Origin: G963668185 sp963668185
Lineage (GTDB): Bacteria > Chloroflexota > Dehalococcoidia > Lucifugimonadales > G963668185
Assembly (NCBI GenBank): GCA_963668185.1
Contig: OY764162.1
Coordinates: 1,612,001-1,676,000, forward strand
Direction of reading: 5' to 3'
DNA: 64,000 nucleotides
How positions within the stretch are numbered: position 1 is the stretch's first letter; the number at the start of each line of letters is the position of its first letter. Positions 41,608 to 50,268 of the stretch are shown piece after piece. The notes beneath the pieces are model-generated. The model did not search any database, had not been told where the DNA came from, and saw only the letters and a program-made list of their open reading frames with translations. The position numbers and the translations under genes were made by a program.

Positions 41608-42363
41608 TCACACCCCGGCTATCGGAAACTGCGCCCTCACGTGCGCCGCTAGCGAGCGGGACGCGTCCCGGAGCACGCGCTCGTCGCCCGGCAGTTCGGC
41701 GCGGTCGTACCACCGGGCCGCCGCGCGAATCGCCTCATGCCACCGCTCCGGCAGGGCGGCGAGCGCCCACCTCGCCGACTCCCGCTTGGTGACTGCCGCC
41801 TCGCGCCGCGCAAGTGAGAACGCTACGCGGCAGCAGTTCAGCACCGCGTACGACGCAAACGGCTGGGAGCGATCTCTAACTAGGCCCTTCTCGGCATCTT
41901 CGAGTTCATGGCTGAGCGCGGCCTGCACCTCTTCCCACGTGGGCGGCTGAACGATGTCCCGCGGCAGTGCGCCGTGCAGCAGCACGAACCGTCCGGCGAG
42001 CCAGTGGCTCCGGTGCAGCGCCCACGACGTGTCCACCAGTTGCGGGTTCAGAAGGTGCGCAGGAGGAGCCGTGCCGAGGGCGTCCCGCAGCAGTATGTAC
42101 CAGGAGTCCAGCTCCACCCCGTGCTCAGCATCTATGCGCCGCCGTGCCTCGTCCATCCTGGCAGCCGTCTCCGGCGCGGGCGGCCGCGCGAGCACGCCGT
42201 GCGTGTCGAGGTCGCCCAGCCGGGCCGGCGGCTCCGGCGACACCGCCGCGCCGTAAGCCCACAGCGCGACAAGGTCGTCGCCGAGCAGGGCAACCAGTTC
42301 GTCGCGCAGCTTCTCGAAGACCGAGCGCGCCTCCGGCGGCAAGTCCGCAAGCGTAACCTTCAT
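41608..42363 (-). CDS. AadA/ANT(3'')-like nucleotidyltransferase with DUF4111 domain
   Basis: A 251-residue protein with the two-domain layout of aminoglycoside adenylyltransferases. N-terminal nucleotidyltransferase: LVALWAYGAAVSPEPPARLG followed by DLD (Asp51, Asp53), equivalent to the GSAV...SDIDLL motif. C-terminal helical DUF4111: YAVLNCCRVAFSLARREAAV, TKRESARWALAALPERWHEA and IRAAARWYDRAEL, which aligns with AadA (VVLTLSRIW...APKDVAADWAMERLP). It could adenylylate streptomycin/spectinomycin, but many chromosomal relatives have no tested activity. It is encoded alone between a DNA methyltransferase and a retropepsin-like gene. Confidence 0.75.
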   Translation of the reverse strand: MKVTLADLPPEARSVFEKLRDELVALLGDDLVALWAYGAAVSPEPPARLGDLDTHGVLARPPAPETAARMDEARRRIDAEHGVELDSWYILLRDALGTAPPAHLLNPQLVDTSWALHRSHWLAGRFVLLHGALPRDIVQPPTWEEVQAALSHELEDAEKGLVRDRSQPFASYAVLNCCRVAFSLARREAAVTKRESARWALAALPERWHEAIRAAARWYDRAELPGDERVLRDASRSLAAHVRAQFPIAGV

Positions 42364-42506
42364 GCCGCGTCCTCCCAGGGCAATGTGGCTAAAGATTACC
42401 GCAATCCACGTGGACAGTCCTAAACCCCTAACCCATGCAAGCGGCGTGTTAGGATTAACTCAAGCATCGAACGAAAGCAATCAACACGCTTGGCGAGGAG
42501 ACAAGA

Positions 42507-42866
42507 ATGGGTGAAGTCCACGTAACCGTCACCATCCGCAATCCGGCAGAGCCGGACAGGTTCTGGGAAGGGCTGTTCCTGGTCGATACCGGGGCGGTGG
42601 ACTGTCTCGTTCCCAGGCAACATCTGGAAGCTATCGGGCTTCAGCCCAAGGGGCGAAGGTCTTATGGTCTCGCTGGCGGTCACGTAGCCAGTATGGAGTT
42701 TACGATCGGGGAAATCGAGTTCATGGGGGACATCACAGGCGGGACTATCGTGTTCGGAGAAGCCAACGCCGAGCCGCTGCTTGGAGTAACCGCTCTTGAG
42801 TCGGTCGGAATAGAGGTGGACCCACGCAACCAGACCATCAGGAGGCTTCCAGCAACAAGGCTCTAA
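42507..42866 (+). CDS. Retropepsin-like aspartyl protease family protein
   Basis: A 119-residue single-domain aspartic protease-like protein. The catalytic motif is LFLVDTGAVDCLVP (DTGA at about 28-31), followed by the flap region and the second hydrophobic-Gly motif LLGVTALESVGIEVDP. Bacterial proteins of this clan AA type probably work as dimers. The role is unknown. A second, broken relative lies at 60666-60932. GGCGAGGAG precedes the ATG. Confidence 0.78.
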   Translation: MGEVHVTVTIRNPAEPDRFWEGLFLVDTGAVDCLVPRQHLEAIGLQPKGRRSYGLAGGHVASMEFTIGEIEFMGDITGGTIVFGEANAEPLLGVTALESVGIEVDPRNQTIRRLPATRL

Positions 42867-42887
42867 GAGCGTGTCTAAAAGAAATCC

Positions 42888-42913
42888 GTTCACCCTGAGC
42901 CTGTCGAAGGGTC
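42888..42913 (+). repeat. Dispersed repeat CCGTTCACCCTGAGCCTGTCGAAGGG
   Basis: A copy of a short element, in variants with CGTTCGTCCTGAGC and TTCGACAAGCTCAGGACG, that recurs at about 13742 (in frame inside the unknown gene), 46106 and 63889. Here it lies in front of queA. Confidence 0.65.
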
Positions 42914-42923
42914 AAAGCACCGC

Positions 42924-43955
42924 TTGCGTACCTCAGACTTCGACTACGAACTCCCCCAGGAACTGATCGCCCAGCGGCCGGCCCCCGTCCGCGACCACTC
43001 CCGGCTGCTTGTCGTGTCTCGGTCGGACGGCGCGGTCCGACACCGCCGCTTCTACGATCTGCCCGAGTTCCTCGAACCGACCGACCTGCTCGTGCTGAAC
43101 GACAGCCGCGTCTTCCCTGCCCGCCTCCTTGGCCGCCGAGTTCCGTCGGGCGGGGCCGTGGAGGTGCTGCTGCTCAGCCGCGAGCCGTCCGGCGCGTGGC
43201 GTACGCTCGTGCGGCCCGGCCGCCGGATGCGTGAGGGCGTGCGCTTCGAAGTGACGTCGGAGGACGCGAGCATCCGGGGCGAAGTGATCGCGGTCGAGGC
43301 CGACGGCTCGCGCATCGTCGAGCTCGAAGGCGAGGAGCACGTGGACGCGCTCGGCGTCACGCCGCTGCCGCCCTACGTGCACGAGCCGCTCGACGATCCC
43401 GGCAGGTACCAGACGGTGTACGCGCGTCACAGGGGGAGCGTCGCCGCGCCGACCGCCGGCCTGCACTTCACGCCAGAGTTGCTTGACCGCATACGCGCCA
43501 CGGGCGTCGAGATAGCGTTCGTCACGCTCCACGTCGGCTGGGGCTCATTCCGGCCCGTCCAGTCCGAGGACATCGGCAGCCACGAGCTGCACTCGGAGTA
43601 CTACGCGCTGTCGGAAGAAGCCGCCGGCGCCGTGAACGCGGCGCGGCGCGATGGCCGCCGGATCGTCGTGGCCGGCACCACCGCCGTACGCCTGCTGGAG
43701 CACGCCGCCGCGCATTGCGACGACGCCTCTCGCGCCGTCGAACCCGGCTCCGGCTGGGCCGACCTGTTCATCACGCCCGGCCATCGCTTCCGCGCCGTGG
43801 ACGCCCTTGTCACCAACTTCCACCTGCCGCGCTCGACGCTGCTCATGCTGACCTGCGCATTCGGGGGACGCGACCTCATCCTGCGCGCCTACCGGGAGGC
43901 GGTCGAGGCACGCTACCGCTTCTATTCGTTCGGCGACGCCATGCTCATCCTGTAA
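42924..43955 (+). CDS. queA: S-adenosylmethionine:tRNA ribosyltransferase-isomerase
   Basis: A 343-residue enzyme that builds epoxyqueuosine on preQ1-tRNA. SDFDYELPQELIAQRPAPVR is the N-terminus; LLVLNDSRVFPARLLGRR, PLPPYVHEPLDD, RYQTVYARHRGSVAAPTAGL (part) and HVGWGSFRPV are conserved. The start is TTG 42924 after a dispersed repeat, and the ribosome-binding site is weak. tgt, its usual neighbour, is not adjacent; the only TGT homologue in the window is the divergent one at 9.4 kb. Confidence 0.95.
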   Translation: MRTSDFDYELPQELIAQRPAPVRDHSRLLVVSRSDGAVRHRRFYDLPEFLEPTDLLVLNDSRVFPARLLGRRVPSGGAVEVLLLSREPSGAWRTLVRPGRRMREGVRFEVTSEDASIRGEVIAVEADGSRIVELEGEEHVDALGVTPLPPYVHEPLDDPGRYQTVYARHRGSVAAPTAGLHFTPELLDRIRATGVEIAFVTLHVGWGSFRPVQSEDIGSHELHSEYYALSEEAAGAVNAARRDGRRIVVAGTTAVRLLEHAAAHCDDASRAVEPGSGWADLFITPGHRFRAVDALVTNFHLPRSTLLMLTCAFGGRDLILRAYREAVEARYRFYSFGDAMLIL

Positions 43956-44021
43956 ACCATCCGATGCAGCCGCGCCGTGCTATCCTTGCGCCCGATTCCC
44001 ACGGCGCAAAGGAGGCCGGGC

Positions 44022-45965
44022 TTGCCCCCATCCACACCCCTCACACCGGAGATTCAGCTTGGCTTCAAGAAGGTTTCGGACGCTCAGATCAGCCCGGACG
44101 GTTCCACGGTCGCGTTCGTGCTGTCGGACAACTACGTTACGGACACCGCCAACCCGAAGTCGAACATCTGGGTCGTGAGCACGGAAGGCGGCGCGCCCCG
44201 CCGTCTAACCGCCGGCGCCCGCGCCGACGTGAAGCCGCGCTGGTCGCCCGATGGACAGCACATCGCCTTCCTCTCCGACCGGGAGCAGGACGGCCAGATG
44301 CAGGTTTACCTGATGCCCGCGGGCGGCGGCGAACCGGAGCGGCTCACCGACGGCCCCGGCGCGATGATGCTGCACGGCGGCGTGCCCACCATCGAGTGGT
44401 CGCCCGACGGCTCGCGCCTCGCCTTCATGAAGTGCGACCACGTTGACCGTGACCCGCTCGAGTTCGAGAGGCTCGAAGGCTGGATGCGCCTTTACATCAT
44501 CGACATCGCCTCCCGCGCCACTGAAGCCGTGTCGCCGGACGGCCTGCAGATATGGGACTTCGGCTGGTCGCCGGACGGAGAGCGCTTCGCCGCCACGGTG
44601 TCGGACGACCCGTTCCACGATAGCTGGTACGAGAACCGCCTCGCGTGCTTCGCCATCGGCGGCGAGGCGCGCACGCTCTACGACACCAACCGGCCGGCAT
44701 CCAAGCCCTCGTGGTCGCCGGACGGCACACGCATCGCGTTCACGTCGTCGATCTGGAGCGACAGATACTCGGTGCGCGGCGACGTGTGGGTCGTGCCCGC
44801 CGACGGCAGCGCCCCGGCCCGTGACGTCTCCGAGGGCCACGTCGCCAGCTACAGCTGGATCGAGTGGTCGGACGACGGCGCAAGCCTGCTGGTCGCCGGC
44901 TCGGAGCGGGCCGGAAGCTGCGTCGCCTCCATCGACCTCGCCACGGGCGAGCGGCAGACGCTCTGGTACGCCGACGTGGCGCTGGCCGAGGGCAACTACC
45001 CATCGTTCAGCAGCGACGACCACGGCAACCTCGCGATGGCGCTGGAGGACGCCGCCACGCCGCGCGACGTGTACCTAGCGAGGCAGGCGGACGGCGCGTA
45101 CAGCCTCGAACGCCTCACGACGATGAACCCCGGCTCCGACGACATCGTCACCGGGCACACGGAAGAGATTCACTGGAAGGGCGCGGACGGCCTCGATGTC
45201 CAGGGCTTCCTGATACGCCCGCCCGGACACGCCGGCGGCGGGCCGCTGCCGCTCGTGTGCATCGTGCACGGCGGGCCCACCAGCCAGACCGCCAACACCT
45301 ACCACCCCGGCTCCAACAACAGCCACGCGCAGCTGTTCGCCGCCGCCGGATTCGCCGTGCTGCTCCCCAACCCGCGCGGCAGCGTCGGCTGGGGCCTTGA
45401 GTTCGCCGAGGCCAACGTCGGCGACCAAGGCGGCATGGACTGGCAGGACATCATGCGCGGCGTGGACTACTGCGTGGAGCAGGGCATCGCCGACCCGGAG
45501 CGGCTCGGCCTCACCGGCGGCAGCTTCGGCGGCTACATCACCGCGTGGGGCGTGACGCAGACCGACCGGTTCAAGGCCGCCGTCATGTACGACGGCGTCT
45601 GCGACTGGCGCAGCCTGCGCGGCATCAGCGAGATCCCCGGCTGGCCGCGCGTCTTCTACAACCGGGTGGACGGCTGGGACCCGGACGGCATCGAGGCCGA
45701 GTTCTCGCCGATCACGCACGTCAAGAACGTGACCACGCCCACGCTCATCATCCACGGCGGCGAGGACGTGCTCTGCCCCATCGAGCAGGCGCGCATGTTC
45801 CACCGCGCCCTCAAGGACAACGGCATCAAGACCGAGCTAGTCGTCCACCCGCGCGAGCCCCACGGCCACAAGGAGTACCACCACATCATCGACGCATGGG
45901 AGCGCACGATCGCGTGGATGACCGAGCGGTTGCGGGCGGATGGATTCCCGCCTTCGCGGGAATGA
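44022..45965 (+). CDS. S9 family peptidase (prolyl oligopeptidase / acylaminoacyl peptidase-like)
   Basis: A 647-residue serine peptidase. The N-terminal part is a beta-propeller made of TolB-like blades (WSPDGQHIAFLSDREQDG, WSPDGSRLAFM, WSPDGTRIAFTSS). The C-terminal alpha/beta hydrolase domain has the nucleophile in LTGGSFGGYITAWG, an Asp near IIHGGEDVLCP and the catalytic His in REPHGHKEYHH. It cuts short peptides, probably in the cytoplasm since there is no signal peptide. The TTG at 44022 is favoured by AAAGGAGG six bases upstream; the frame is open from 43977. Confidence 0.92.
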   Translation: MPPSTPLTPEIQLGFKKVSDAQISPDGSTVAFVLSDNYVTDTANPKSNIWVVSTEGGAPRRLTAGARADVKPRWSPDGQHIAFLSDREQDGQMQVYLMPAGGGEPERLTDGPGAMMLHGGVPTIEWSPDGSRLAFMKCDHVDRDPLEFERLEGWMRLYIIDIASRATEAVSPDGLQIWDFGWSPDGERFAATVSDDPFHDSWYENRLACFAIGGEARTLYDTNRPASKPSWSPDGTRIAFTSSIWSDRYSVRGDVWVVPADGSAPARDVSEGHVASYSWIEWSDDGASLLVAGSERAGSCVASIDLATGERQTLWYADVALAEGNYPSFSSDDHGNLAMALEDAATPRDVYLARQADGAYSLERLTTMNPGSDDIVTGHTEEIHWKGADGLDVQGFLIRPPGHAGGGPLPLVCIVHGGPTSQTANTYHPGSNNSHAQLFAAAGFAVLLPNPRGSVGWGLEFAEANVGDQGGMDWQDIMRGVDYCVEQGIADPERLGLTGGSFGGYITAWGVTQTDRFKAAVMYDGVCDWRSLRGISEIPGWPRVFYNRVDGWDPDGIEAEFSPITHVKNVTTPTLIIHGGEDVLCPIEQARMFHRALKDNGIKTELVVHPREPHGHKEYHHIIDAWERTIAWMTERLRADGFPPSRE

Positions 45966-46137
45966 CGGCGTCTTGTGCGCGGGGCAAGGGCCGTTCGCGA
46001 ACGGCCCCTACGGGACAATGACGGCGGGCGCGGATGGATTCCCGCCTGCGCGGGAATGACGGCGTCTGGCGCGGGGCCCCCTCGGGGGACCCGGGGCAGG
46101 CTCTTCGACGGGCCCCTTCGTCGGGCTCAGGACGGGG
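45966..46137. repeat. Repeat cluster between S9 peptidase and unknown gene
   Basis: The gap holds an element reading GGATTCCCGCCTTCGCGGG then AATGACGG over the peptidase stop (about 45942-45968), the perfect palindrome GGCCGTTCGCGAACGGCC (45989-46006), another GATTCCCGCCTGCGCGGG copy (46035-46060) and a CTTCGACGGG element (46106 on). The last runs into the 3' end of the unknown gene. No other gene is seen. Confidence 0.75.
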
Positions 46138-47259
46138 TCAGGGCGAACGGGCGTGGGGCGAGGGCCGCTCGCCAAAGGCCGATGCGGGGGAGTGGCATCC
46201 TGGGGTGTCCCAGTAAAGGGTGCCGCCCTTGTCGAGGACCTTTTTCTCGTGGGCGCTCAGTTCGTCGGGGTAGTGGTAGCCGGGCTTGGACCATGGCACG
46301 TTGGTGTCTTCGTCGGCTACGACGGGTTCGGGGTCGGGGTCTTGCCGATCCACGTCGTCTTCTTCGAACTCGTCTTCGGGATAAAGTTCGTGTCCGGTCT
46401 CTGGCCGGGAGGCCGCTTTTTGCCGTTTCTGCTCCATATCCAGCCAGGTGGCTTCGAGCAGGTGGGGCGCTACGGTTATGCCCTGGGCCTCGGCCGCCTG
46501 CTGTATCGCCTCGATCAGGGTTGGCGCGTCTTCGTCAACGAACTCTTCAAGCTCCTCGCACCACCAGTCGGACCTCAGTATGGCGCGTCCCTGCCCTTTC
46601 ATCTCCCTCAGCCACTTGCTGTAGCGGCGCCATCCGATCACCTTCATGTTGTCTTCGTTCAGGACGACGGCACAGTTTTCAATAGAAAAGTCCGGGAAGA
46701 TCACGCCTCTGCGCGTGACTCTGAAGCCTTCGGGGACTTCGCGAGGCTCCGGCTCCTGTTCGGGGACGGCGTCGGGTTCGGGCGGGGCGTCAGGGCCGCC
46801 TTGCCGGTCGAAGCCTCGGCGGAGTAGTTCCCTGGCGGCTGCTATCCTGTGGTGCGGCTTGAAGTCGGGGACGTTGCCCTGCATGACGTCGACGAGGAAG
46901 CGGACGGCGTCTCGTCCGCCGTCGGTTTCGTCGCGGGCGAACCTGGCGAGTTCGGCTTCGAGCTTGGAGGGTCTGGCGTTTCTGCGCCGGCTCGGCCTGC
47001 CTGTGTCCGCGCGCGCGGGGGCGTTCGGGGCGTCGTCATCTGGAAGCTGGGCGTCGCTGAAGCCGAGCTTGATGAGCAGGCGGCAGGCCTGCAGGGCGTG
47101 CGAGAGATTGCCGCCTGGGATGTCTCCCTGCATGGTGGAGACGAGGAAGCCGACGATGAGCCTGCCGTCTTCGGTGTAACGTCGGACGAGGGCGTCGATC
47201 GGCATCGCCGGGGGCATGGCGTCAAGTTCTCGTTCTCGTTCTGGCGTCATAGTGAGCAT
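46138..47259 (-). CDS. Unknown protein, paralogue of the 13.5-kb repeat-invaded gene
   Basis: A 373-residue protein. It has the same two helical units: DGRLIVGFLVSTMQGDIPGG...LLIKLGFSDA (about 32-72) and DETDGGRDAVRFLVDVMQGN...RIAAARELLRRGFD (about 113-152), each about 40 residues, with the pattern [ED].GR..[VI]RFLV..MQ......[HR]...A...L...GF. The middle part is unique: GFRVTRRGVIFPDFSIENCA, then a helical region with Trp-rich SKWLREMKGQGRAILRSDWW. The C-terminus is acidic and ends in repeat-derived sequence. The promoter is leaderless like that of its paralogue. I recognise no function. Confidence 0.7.
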   Translation of the reverse strand: MLTMTPERERELDAMPPAMPIDALVRRYTEDGRLIVGFLVSTMQGDIPGGNLSHALQACRLLIKLGFSDAQLPDDDAPNAPARADTGRPSRRRNARPSKLEAELARFARDETDGGRDAVRFLVDVMQGNVPDFKPHHRIAAARELLRRGFDRQGGPDAPPEPDAVPEQEPEPREVPEGFRVTRRGVIFPDFSIENCAVVLNEDNMKVIGWRRYSKWLREMKGQGRAILRSDWWCEELEEFVDEDAPTLIEAIQQAAEAQGITVAPHLLEATWLDMEQKRQKAASRPETGHELYPEDEFEEDDVDRQDPDPEPVVADEDTNVPWSKPGYHYPDELSAHEKKVLDKGGTLYWDTPGCHSPASAFGERPSPHARSP

Positions 47260-47266
47260 GGGTTCT

Positions 47267-47295
47267 ATTATGGGGGCAGGGTACTATTGTGTCAA
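47267..47295 (-). promoter_or_regulatory. Promoter, TTGACA-N17-CATAAT, apparently leaderless
   Basis: On the minus strand TTGACA (47295-47290), 17 bases, CATAAT (47272-47267), then AGAACCC and ATG at 47259. Box spacing and the seven-base discriminator match the promoter at 13512-13540 exactly, so the transcript should begin at or beside the start codon. Confidence 0.75.
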
Positions 47296-47876
47296 GGGGG
47301 CGGGGGCGGATAGTGATTAGTGGATAGTGGATAGTGGCTGGGGGGGCGGCGCTTCGACGGGGTCAGGGCGAACGGGGTGGTGGGGAGGGCCGTTCGCGAA
47401 CGGCCCCTACGGGGGCGGAGTTGGCGGGGGCGGTCATTCGGTTGGCGCAGCGGCACGCGGGCGGAGTTGGCGGGGGCGGTCATTCGGTTGGCGCAGCGGC
47501 ACGCGGGCGGATGGCGGCGCGGTCATTCGGTTGGCGCAGCGGCACGCGGGCGGATGGATTCCCGCCTGCGCGGGAATGACGGCTGAGGGCGCGGCTCTTC
47601 GACGGGGTCAGGGCGAACGGGGTGGTGGGGAGGGCCGTTCGCGAACGGCCCCTACGGGGGAATGACGGCGGCGCGGTCATTCGGTTAGCGCAGCGGCACG
47701 CGGGCGGATGGCGGCGCGGTCATTCGGTTGGCGCAGCGGCACGCGGGCGGATAGATTCCCGCCTGCGCGGGAATGACGGCTGAGGGCGCGGCCCTTCGAC
47801 GGGGTCAGGGCGAACGGGGTGGTGGGGAGGGCCGTTCGCGAACGGCCCCTACGGGGCGGATGGTGGGGTGGGGCGG
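47296..47876. repeat. Composite repeat array
   Basis: A 580-base gap made of interleaved repeats with no gene. A unit of about 64 bases (CTTCGACGGGGTCAGGGCG through GGCCGTTCGCGAACGGCC) occurs at 47352, 47597 and 47794. The unit GGTCATTCGGTTGGCGCAGC plus GGCACGCGGGCGGA occurs at 47432, 47478, 47521, 47675 and 47718, the first two in 46-base tandem. The palindromic element GATTCCCGCCTGCGCGGG occurs near 47555 and 47755. The larger blocks have themselves been duplicated. It is not a CRISPR: spacers are not unique and repeats are palindromic and nested. Confidence 0.85.
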
Positions 47877-48776
47877 TTAGCGCATCTCTTTGGGGAGGAC
47901 GAAGCTTACGTCTTCGTCAACGCCGTCTATTGGGACTACTTCGTCGGGGGAGATGGCCTCTATTACGGCCTGCACGAGGTAATCGGGGGTGGAGGCGCCG
48001 GACGTGATGCCGACGTTGTCGATGCCGTCCAGCCAGGAAAGGTCCAGCTCTTCCGGGCCGTTGATCATGTAGGCGGTCACGCCGCTGGTCTCCGCCACCT
48101 CGCGAAGGCGGTTGCAGTTGGAGCTTTCGGGCGCGCCGATCACCAGAACAAGATCGACCAGCCGGCACAGTTGCTTGACGGCGGTCTGCCGGTTCGTGGT
48201 CGCGTAGCAGAGGTCGTTGCGGACCAGCACGTCGGTGAACTTGCCTTTGATCTCGTCTATGGCCTTCTGAGTATCGTCCACGGAAAGCGTGGTCTGCGTC
48301 AGTACGGCGATGGGCTTGTCCGGCTCCCAATCGGGCAGGTCCATTCCGTCCCTGTCGTCCACGAGGTGCATGGACTCCTGGCCCATGGTGCCCTTGACCT
48401 CCTGGTGCCCGCGGTGCCCGACAAGCACCAGCCGGCGCCCGTCCCTGGCGTACTTGTGCGCCTCGTTGTGGACCTTGGTAACGAGCGGGCAGGTGGCGTC
48501 GATCACGTTCAGTTCGCGGGCGGCGGCCTTCTTGAAGTCTTCGGGCGGGGACCCGTGCGCGGAGAAGACGACCGTGGAGCCTTCGGGGATCTCGTCCACA
48601 TCCTCAACGGTGATCGCGCCTTTGTCCTCCAGGGACTTCACGACGTACGGATTGTGAACGATCTGGTGCTTGACGTAGATGGGCGGCTCGAACCTTTGCA
48701 GGGCAAGCTCAACTACGTCGATGGCGCGAACTACGCCCGCGCAGAACCCACGGGGGACGCCGATATAGACCTTCAT
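47877..48776 (-). CDS. ispH: 4-hydroxy-3-methylbut-2-enyl diphosphate reductase
   Basis: A 299-residue iron-sulfur enzyme that ends the MEP isoprenoid pathway. The three cluster cysteines are in GVPRGFCAGVVRAID, IDATCPLVTKVH and DLCYATTNRQTAV; the active-site TTNRQ and IGAPESSNCNRL are also seen, with HGSPPE and VGHRGHQEVKGT. Length matches the family. The reverse-strand copies of repeats crowd its 3' side. Confidence 0.96.
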   Translation of the reverse strand: MKVYIGVPRGFCAGVVRAIDVVELALQRFEPPIYVKHQIVHNPYVVKSLEDKGAITVEDVDEIPEGSTVVFSAHGSPPEDFKKAAARELNVIDATCPLVTKVHNEAHKYARDGRRLVLVGHRGHQEVKGTMGQESMHLVDDRDGMDLPDWEPDKPIAVLTQTTLSVDDTQKAIDEIKGKFTDVLVRNDLCYATTNRQTAVKQLCRLVDLVLVIGAPESSNCNRLREVAETSGVTAYMINGPEELDLSWLDGIDNVGITSGASTPDYLVQAVIEAISPDEVVPIDGVDEDVSFVLPKEMR

Positions 48777-49047
48777 TTTCGCCCTCCATCGAGGCTTGAG
48801 GCCGTGACTGATTCTAGCATAGGGGAACCGGTTCCGTTTCGTTCACGGTGAGGGGAGACCCCATCCTAGCCTTCCCCAGCAGACTGGGGAAGGGATAGTC
48901 AAGATACGTAAGTGTTCAGAGTTGAGGGGGGAGACCCCACCCGCCCCCACCTCTGGATACCGGCCTTCGCCGGTATGACGGCATGTTGTATACTAGCCGC
49001 CACTCTAAACTTATGGCACGTCCCCGAACCGTTGAGAAGGAGGAGCG
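48777..49047. repeat. Intergenic gap with two dispersed repeats and a TATACT box
   Basis: A reverse copy of the palindromic CTTCCCCAG-CAGA-CTGGGGAAG element lies at about 48861-48897, and a GGATACCGGCCTTCGCCGG then TATGACGG copy at 48954-48980. TATACT (48989-48994) is a possible -10 box for the aminotransferase gene, whose ribosome-binding site is AAGGAGGAG. No gene is seen. Confidence 0.65.
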
Positions 49048-50214
49048 ATGAAACTCGCCGAGCGCATGGGAAGGCTTGGGACCGAGACCGCATTTGAAGT
49101 ACTGGCGAAGGCGCGGGCGCTGGAGGCGCAAGGCAGGGACATAGTCCACCTTGAGATCGGCGAGCCGGACTACGACACGCCAGGGAACATCATCAATGCC
49201 GCGAAGCAGGCCCTGGACGGGGGCATGACCCACTACGGCCCGTCCCCCGGCCTGCCGGACGTTCGCGCGGGCATCGCGGAAGAGACGGCCCTGACGCGCA
49301 ACATACCCGTTACGGCTGACAACGTGGTGTTCACGCCGGGCGGGAAGCCGATCATGTTCTTCGCGATCATGGCGCTCGTGGACTACGGGGACGAGGTGCT
49401 GTATCCGAATCCGGGCTTCCCGATCTACGAGTCCATGATCAACTTCTCGGGGGGCGTTCCCGTTCCCATGCAGCTTCACGAGGAGACGGAGTTCGGGGTG
49501 GACCTCGACGAGGTGCGCAGCAAGGTGTCGTCGAAGACGAAGATGATGATAGTCAACTCGCCCAACAATCCGTGCGGCAGCATACTCTCGCACGAGAACC
49601 TCAAGGGACTCGCCGAGTTGGCCGTCGAGAACGACATCATCATCCTGGCGGACGAAATCTACCGCAGGTTCATGTACGAGGGGACTTTCGAGAGCATCAC
49701 GCAGTTCCCTGACACGCTCGACCGCACGATCATCCTGGACGGGTTCTCGAAGACGTACGCGATGACCGGCTGGCGCGCCGGCTACGGCGTGATGCCGGAG
49801 CCGCTTGTGGAACCGATCAGCCGGCTGGTCACAAACAGCGTGTCCTGCACGGCGGCGTTTACGCAGGTGGCCTGCCTGGAGGCGCTGCAAGGGCCACAGG
49901 AGGACGCGGAAGGCATGGTGGCGGAGTTCAGGAACCGGCGGGAGCTTATCGTCAACGGGCTGAACAGCATCAAGGGCGTTCGCTGCGTCATGCCCAAGGG
50001 GGCGTTCTACGTGTTCCCAAACATCGAGGACACGGGGATGAGCAGCCGGGAGTTCGCGGACAGGCTGCTGGACGAGGGGGGCGTGGCCGCTCTGGCGGGC
50101 GAGTGCTTCGGCGAGTTCGGCAAGGGGTTCCTCCGTTTCTCGTTCGCTAACTCCTCGGAGAACATCGAGAAGGCGCTGGAGCGAACGAACGACTTCGTGA
50201 ACAAGAACACGTAG
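49048..50214 (+). CDS. Class I/II pyridoxal-phosphate aminotransferase (aspartate aminotransferase-like)
   Basis: A 388-residue fold-type I aminotransferase. IEIGEPDYDTP-like LEIGEPDYDTPGNI, MTHYGPSPGLPDVR, VNSPNNPCGSIL, LADEIYRRFMY and the PLP-lysine in LDGFSKTYAMTGWRAGY are in order; RFSFANSSENI holds the carboxylate-binding Arg. The subfamily is 1-gamma-like AspC; substrate could be aspartate, alanine or an aromatic amino acid. AAGGAGGAG lies just before the ATG. nadE follows after 54 bases. Confidence 0.9.
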   Translation: MKLAERMGRLGTETAFEVLAKARALEAQGRDIVHLEIGEPDYDTPGNIINAAKQALDGGMTHYGPSPGLPDVRAGIAEETALTRNIPVTADNVVFTPGGKPIMFFAIMALVDYGDEVLYPNPGFPIYESMINFSGGVPVPMQLHEETEFGVDLDEVRSKVSSKTKMMIVNSPNNPCGSILSHENLKGLAELAVENDIIILADEIYRRFMYEGTFESITQFPDTLDRTIILDGFSKTYAMTGWRAGYGVMPEPLVEPISRLVTNSVSCTAAFTQVACLEALQGPQEDAEGMVAEFRNRRELIVNGLNSIKGVRCVMPKGAFYVFPNIEDTGMSSREFADRLLDEGGVAALAGECFGEFGKGFLRFSFANSSENIEKALERTNDFVNKNT

Positions 50215-50268
50215 GAGAGGCCGGGCGGCAGGCTTCCAGTCCGGCCGACCTACGGCAACGAGGGCCCA

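Noticed and set aside
47430..47760. Possible CRISPR array
   Set aside because: Repeats are palindromic, nested and of several types, spacers are not unique and of irregular length, and there is no cas gene.
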